Shown in pieces: positions 61,585 through 64,000 of a DNA stretch of 64,000 nucleotides. The DNA is from JAPLKB01 sp964532465 (GTDB lineage Bacteria; Desulfobacterota; Syntrophorhabdia; Syntrophorhabdales; Syntrophorhabdaceae). Position numbers and translations under genes: made by a program. Location: NCBI GenBank assembly GCA_964532465.1, contig CAZHHX010000012.1, forward strand, positions 1 through 64,000. The letters are read 5' to 3'. Each line of letters opens with the position of its first letter. Position 1 is the first letter of the stretch. The notes below the pieces were generated by a model. The model worked only from the letters and a program-made list of their open reading frames with translations, did no database searches and was not told where the DNA came from.

Positions 61585-61826
61585 ATGAAAATGCAGAAAC
61601 TCACCCCTTCTCTATTCCGGATTTACATAAGCGTATATGTAAATCCGGGTTGAGTGGGCAGCGGCATTTCGGAAATTTTGCAGATGTGGATGGGCTGCAA
61701 GCTTTGCAGGCCGTAATCGTACTGAATGTACGATGGAGGATCGCAAGGCGAAGCAGACCGCCGCAGATCATAATTTCCGAAATGCCGCTGCCCGACCAAG
61801 TGAAAAATACAGACAAAACCGCTCAA
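61585..61826 (+). repeat. Structured dispersed repeat, copy B
   Basis: Inverted homologue of 57051-57319, about 27 bases shorter owing to an internal deletion near 61680. Stems: H1, CCGGATTTACATA (61617-61629) with TATGTAAATCCGG (61636-61648); outer stem of 22 perfect pairs (61656-61677 with 61772-61793); inner, ATCGTAC (61716-61722) with GTACGAT (61728-61734); and CTGCAA/TTGCAG at 61695-61709. It ends 23 bases before the sppA stop, on the opposite strand. Confidence 0.8.
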
Positions 61827-61849
61827 TAAACAAAAAAATGTTCCGACTT

Positions 61850-62707
61850 TTAAGGGCTTACGCTGTATTTAAACATTCCGGAAAAATATTCGGATACTAC
61901 TTCTTTGGACATGGATGATATGAGCCATTTCATAAGAGAGAAGGGTTTCTTCCCGTATACAAGAACGGGTTTGCCCTTCAGATTCAAAACTTTTTTCATA
62001 TCATCTACCGTATCATAGAAAGTTCCAATTTTATCGACAAGCTTCAAATCCTTTGCCTGCGCCCCGAGAAAAATTCTCCCGTCTGAAAGCTTTTTTGCAG
62101 TATCTATGGGAATCTTTCTATCCTGGGCCACAACCTTTATAAACTGCTCATGGATGCTGTCTAATATTCCCTGAAAATATACCCTTTCATCTTCTTTCAT
62201 CTTCCTTAACGGAGAGCCCGCGTCTTTAAAGGCACCTGACTTTATGGTATTTGACTGCAAACCTATCTTCTTAATAAGGTCTTCTACAATCATATGTTCC
62301 ATGATAACACCTATGCTGCCGGTTATTGTGGCAGGCATGGCATATATCTTTTCCCCTGCAACGGCAATATAGTATCCGCCTGAGGCGCATATGGAACCCA
62401 TAGATACATAGACCTTTTTTTTCGCCTTCAATTTTATGACTTCACTATATATTTCCTGGCTGGGGCCGACAGAACCTCCTGGGGAATTTATCCTGACAAT
62501 CACCCCTTTTATACTGTCGTCTTCTTTATACCTGACAATATCTTCCATAGCGTCTTTTGATTCGGTAATAGCACCGTTTATCTCAACAACACCGATCTTT
62601 TCACTGAACATTCCGTCGCTGACGCCTATTGCCATAGAGCCAAAAAATATTATTGCAATGAATATCAGAACTACCAGAAGAATTATCCGTGCTTTTCTGC
62701 TTGGCAT
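61850..62707 (-). CDS. sppA: Signal peptide peptidase SppA
   Basis: A membrane-anchored serine protease (one helix at residues 8-28) that degrades cleaved signal peptides. Ser109 in SICASGGYY is the nucleophile and Lys161 in SGAFKDAGSP the base; the 52-residue spacing equals that of short Gram-positive-type SppA. GVIVRINSPGGSVGPSQEIY near 68-87 and ATITGSIGVIMEH near 126-138 shape the site. At 285 residues it is the short, single-domain form. It is followed upstream by scpA with no clear joint regulation. Confidence 0.95.
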   Translation of the reverse strand: MPSRKARIILLVVLIFIAIIFFGSMAIGVSDGMFSEKIGVVEINGAITESKDAMEDIVRYKEDDSIKGVIVRINSPGGSVGPSQEIYSEVIKLKAKKKVYVSMGSICASGGYYIAVAGEKIYAMPATITGSIGVIMEHMIVEDLIKKIGLQSNTIKSGAFKDAGSPLRKMKEDERVYFQGILDSIHEQFIKVVAQDRKIPIDTAKKLSDGRIFLGAQAKDLKLVDKIGTFYDTVDDMKKVLNLKGKPVLVYGKKPFSLMKWLISSMSKEVVSEYFSGMFKYSVSP

Positions 62708-62764
62708 ATTTACTCCTTTCTAATTGTATAAAAACAGTATTTTGCGTTTCTACCCTGTGATATT

Positions 62765-63454
62765 TTAGTTCCCTCTCCTCTTAAGCACTATCCTGCCGAA
62801 AGGTTTTCGCTGAGAAATAGTTGCCATTCTTATCTTCGTCAGTTCGAGCATCCCGAGCATAGTAGCAACTTTATCAGCCTGTTCAACGGGGTCTTCAATA
62901 TTCCACACATAAAGGCCTGATGAGTCAAGAATGGTTTTCAGCATCTTCAGTTTTTCTTCAAGTGTCGGCTTTATTTCCCTGATTATGATAAATCTTTCTT
63001 CATTATTTTTTAATATTTCAAGAAATATATTGCAAAGCTCAAGAAGATCGTACTCTGTCTGCCCGTCAATTGTTTTTGTTCCTCTGCCGAAAGTATCCCT
63101 GTCAAGCATGGAAAGGCTGTCAATTTTTTCAGCCATGCTCCGGACCTTCTCATATTCGATGATCCTGTCAATCAGCGCTTCCCTGGGGTCGTCTTCATCA
63201 GCCGTGGTAATTGCCGGAAGAAGCATCTTTGATTTAATAAATATCAGAAGAGAAGCCATCTCAATAAAGTCTTCGGCTATTTTCAGGCTCATACTGCTCA
63301 CAAACTCCACGTACTTTAAAAACCTGTCTGTAATTAGTGCAAGAGGTACGTCCCAGATACTTACCTTGTTTTTTTTTATAAGGGTAATCATGACAGCAAG
63401 AGGCCCTTCATAACATTCCATTTTTACTTCAAGGGCCGGGACTAAAAGATCCAT
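62765..63454 (-). CDS. scpA: Segregation and condensation protein A
   Basis: A kleisin that bridges SMC heads with ScpB to compact and segregate the chromosome. YEGPLAVMITLIKKNKVSIW near residues 15-34 and FIEMASLLIFIKSKMLLPAI near 62-81 are the family N-terminal blocks that contact SMC. The C-terminal winged helix near 180-225 (VATMLGMLELTKIRMATISQ) binds the second head. scpB is not in the window, but could lie beyond it or elsewhere. Confidence 0.94.
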   Translation of the reverse strand: MDLLVPALEVKMECYEGPLAVMITLIKKNKVSIWDVPLALITDRFLKYVEFVSSMSLKIAEDFIEMASLLIFIKSKMLLPAITTADEDDPREALIDRIIEYEKVRSMAEKIDSLSMLDRDTFGRGTKTIDGQTEYDLLELCNIFLEILKNNEERFIIIREIKPTLEEKLKMLKTILDSSGLYVWNIEDPVEQADKVATMLGMLELTKIRMATISQRKPFGRIVLKRRGN

Positions 63455-63529
63455 TCTTGCTTACCCCTCACTTTGGATTTGAAAATCCTTAATTCTAAAA
63501 TTGTTTTCATTCCGCAATCTGAATTTGTA

Positions 63530-64000
63530 TCATATATCTACATTCCCTGTATACTCTTTGAGGAAGTTTATCTCATCTTCTTTTGTTTTCAACCCCATAT
63601 CTATTTTTGCCTCTTTCAGTGCGTCAAGAATCTTTTTGTAAACAGGGCCTTCTTTTATCCCCATTTTTTTAAGGTCTTCCCCTGTGAGGATTGTATTTAT
63701 AGAGTCTATGTACATAATATAATTTGAGATAGCTTTTTTTATTGCTTCAGATCTGGTTTTTGCCATAATGAAAAGCTTTGCCTCCTCTGAAAGCAGTTCC
63801 AGATATTTACAGATTTCGCTCTTTTTCATTGCCTGAAAATCAAATGCAAATTTTAATATTGTCTCTTGTATCTTTTTTGAGTTATCAATCGTTTTTCTTT
63901 TTAATGTCTCCGACATTTCCGTTACTTTACAAAATTCAATGGTTTCCTCATATTTCATCTGGTCAATAAGCCCCAAAAGGTAGTACTGTACCTTATCGCA
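63530..64000 (-). CDS. CCA-adding/poly(A) polymerase-type nucleotidyltransferase, C-terminal part
   Basis: The frame is open to the window edge: the codons before the first possible start read CDKVQYYLLGLIDQ, so this is the C-terminal end of a longer protein. The ending DLKKMGIKEGPVYKKILDAL followed by KTKEDEINFLKEY matches the tail domain of tRNA CCA-adding enzymes and related poly(A) polymerases. The catalytic head lies outside the window, so I give the family only. Confidence 0.75.
   Translation of the reverse strand, partial: CDKVQYYLLGLIDQMKYEETIEFCKVTEMSETLKRKTIDNSKKIQETILKFAFDFQAMKKSEICKYLELLSEEAKLFIMAKTRSEAIKKAISNYIMYIDSINTILTGEDLKKMGIKEGPVYKKILDALKEAKIDMGLKTKEDEINFLKEYTGNVDI

Noticed and set aside
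61601..61816. 71-codon minus-strand ORF across repeat copy B (and the similar plus-strand ORF at 57099-57380)
   Set aside because: They resemble each other only because they are the antisense of the same repeat.

Overview
The window looks like part of the chromosome of a strictly anaerobic Gram-negative bacterium, most plausibly a member of the Desulfobacterota (former Deltaproteobacteria) of syntrophic or sulfate-reducer type. The evidence is: hemB overlapping an AhbC/AhbD-type radical SAM heme gene; a ferredoxin-type 2-oxoacid oxidoreductase gamma subunit; Kdo and Lpt genes for an LPS outer membrane; a regulatory PTS with HPr kinase, RapZ and sigma-54; and a complex I operon without NuoEFG. 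The window is AT-rich by eye. No rRNA, tRNA, CRISPR or intact transposase was seen.

Layout. 0-8.3 kb: heme genes (hemB, ahb), a FlgT/CsgG-like lipoprotein, adenine deaminase, an orphan porC-like gene and cysS. 8.3-9.3 kb: a decayed signalling-protein fragment, a small ORF and cutA. 9.5-17.1 kb: maf, yggS, argH, a fibronectin-type lipoprotein and lysA-dapF-dapA-dapB, all on the plus strand, followed by a stand-alone response regulator. 17.7-28.9 kb: a minus-strand nuoABCDHIJK operon ending in four antiporter-like subunits plus a small two-helix protein. 29.0-33.0 kb: lytic transglycosylase, coiled-coil protein, tatC, DUF502 and a GalT-like gene. 33.2-35.7 kb: pfkB kinase, a drastically shortened ahcY, a coaxial palindromic element and metK. 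35.7-51.6 kb: a long minus-strand block of ptsI, ptsH, EIIA-Man, rapZ, hprK, ptsN, hpf, rpoN, lptB, lptC-lptA fusion, kdsD, kdsA, pyrG, a phosphoglycerate-mutase-like putative homoserine kinase, hom and an aminotransferase.

51.6-61.8 kb is an accessory, repeat-rich region. It holds an orphan ParB-like gene bracketed by inverted repeats, small secreted and membrane proteins (including a paralogous pair), two ParE/RelE-family toxin-antitoxin modules, a PD-(D/E)XK nuclease-like protein and a DUF2971 protein. Several dispersed repeat families lie between them. One family shows compensatory changes in its stems between two inverted copies. 61.8-64 kb returns to core genes: sppA, scpA and the C-terminal part of a CCA-adding-type nucleotidyltransferase that runs off the window.

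Working together: the nuo genes would form a membrane pump fed by a donor other than NADH (inference). The PTS block has no EIIB/EIIC sugar permease, so it reads as a phosphorylation-based sensor tied to sigma-54 and ribosome hibernation. The 9-17 kb and 47-51 kb blocks supply arginine, lysine/diaminopimelate and threonine. The most unusual items are the internally deleted ahcY beside its palindromic element, the four-antiporter complex I, and the covarying structured repeat.
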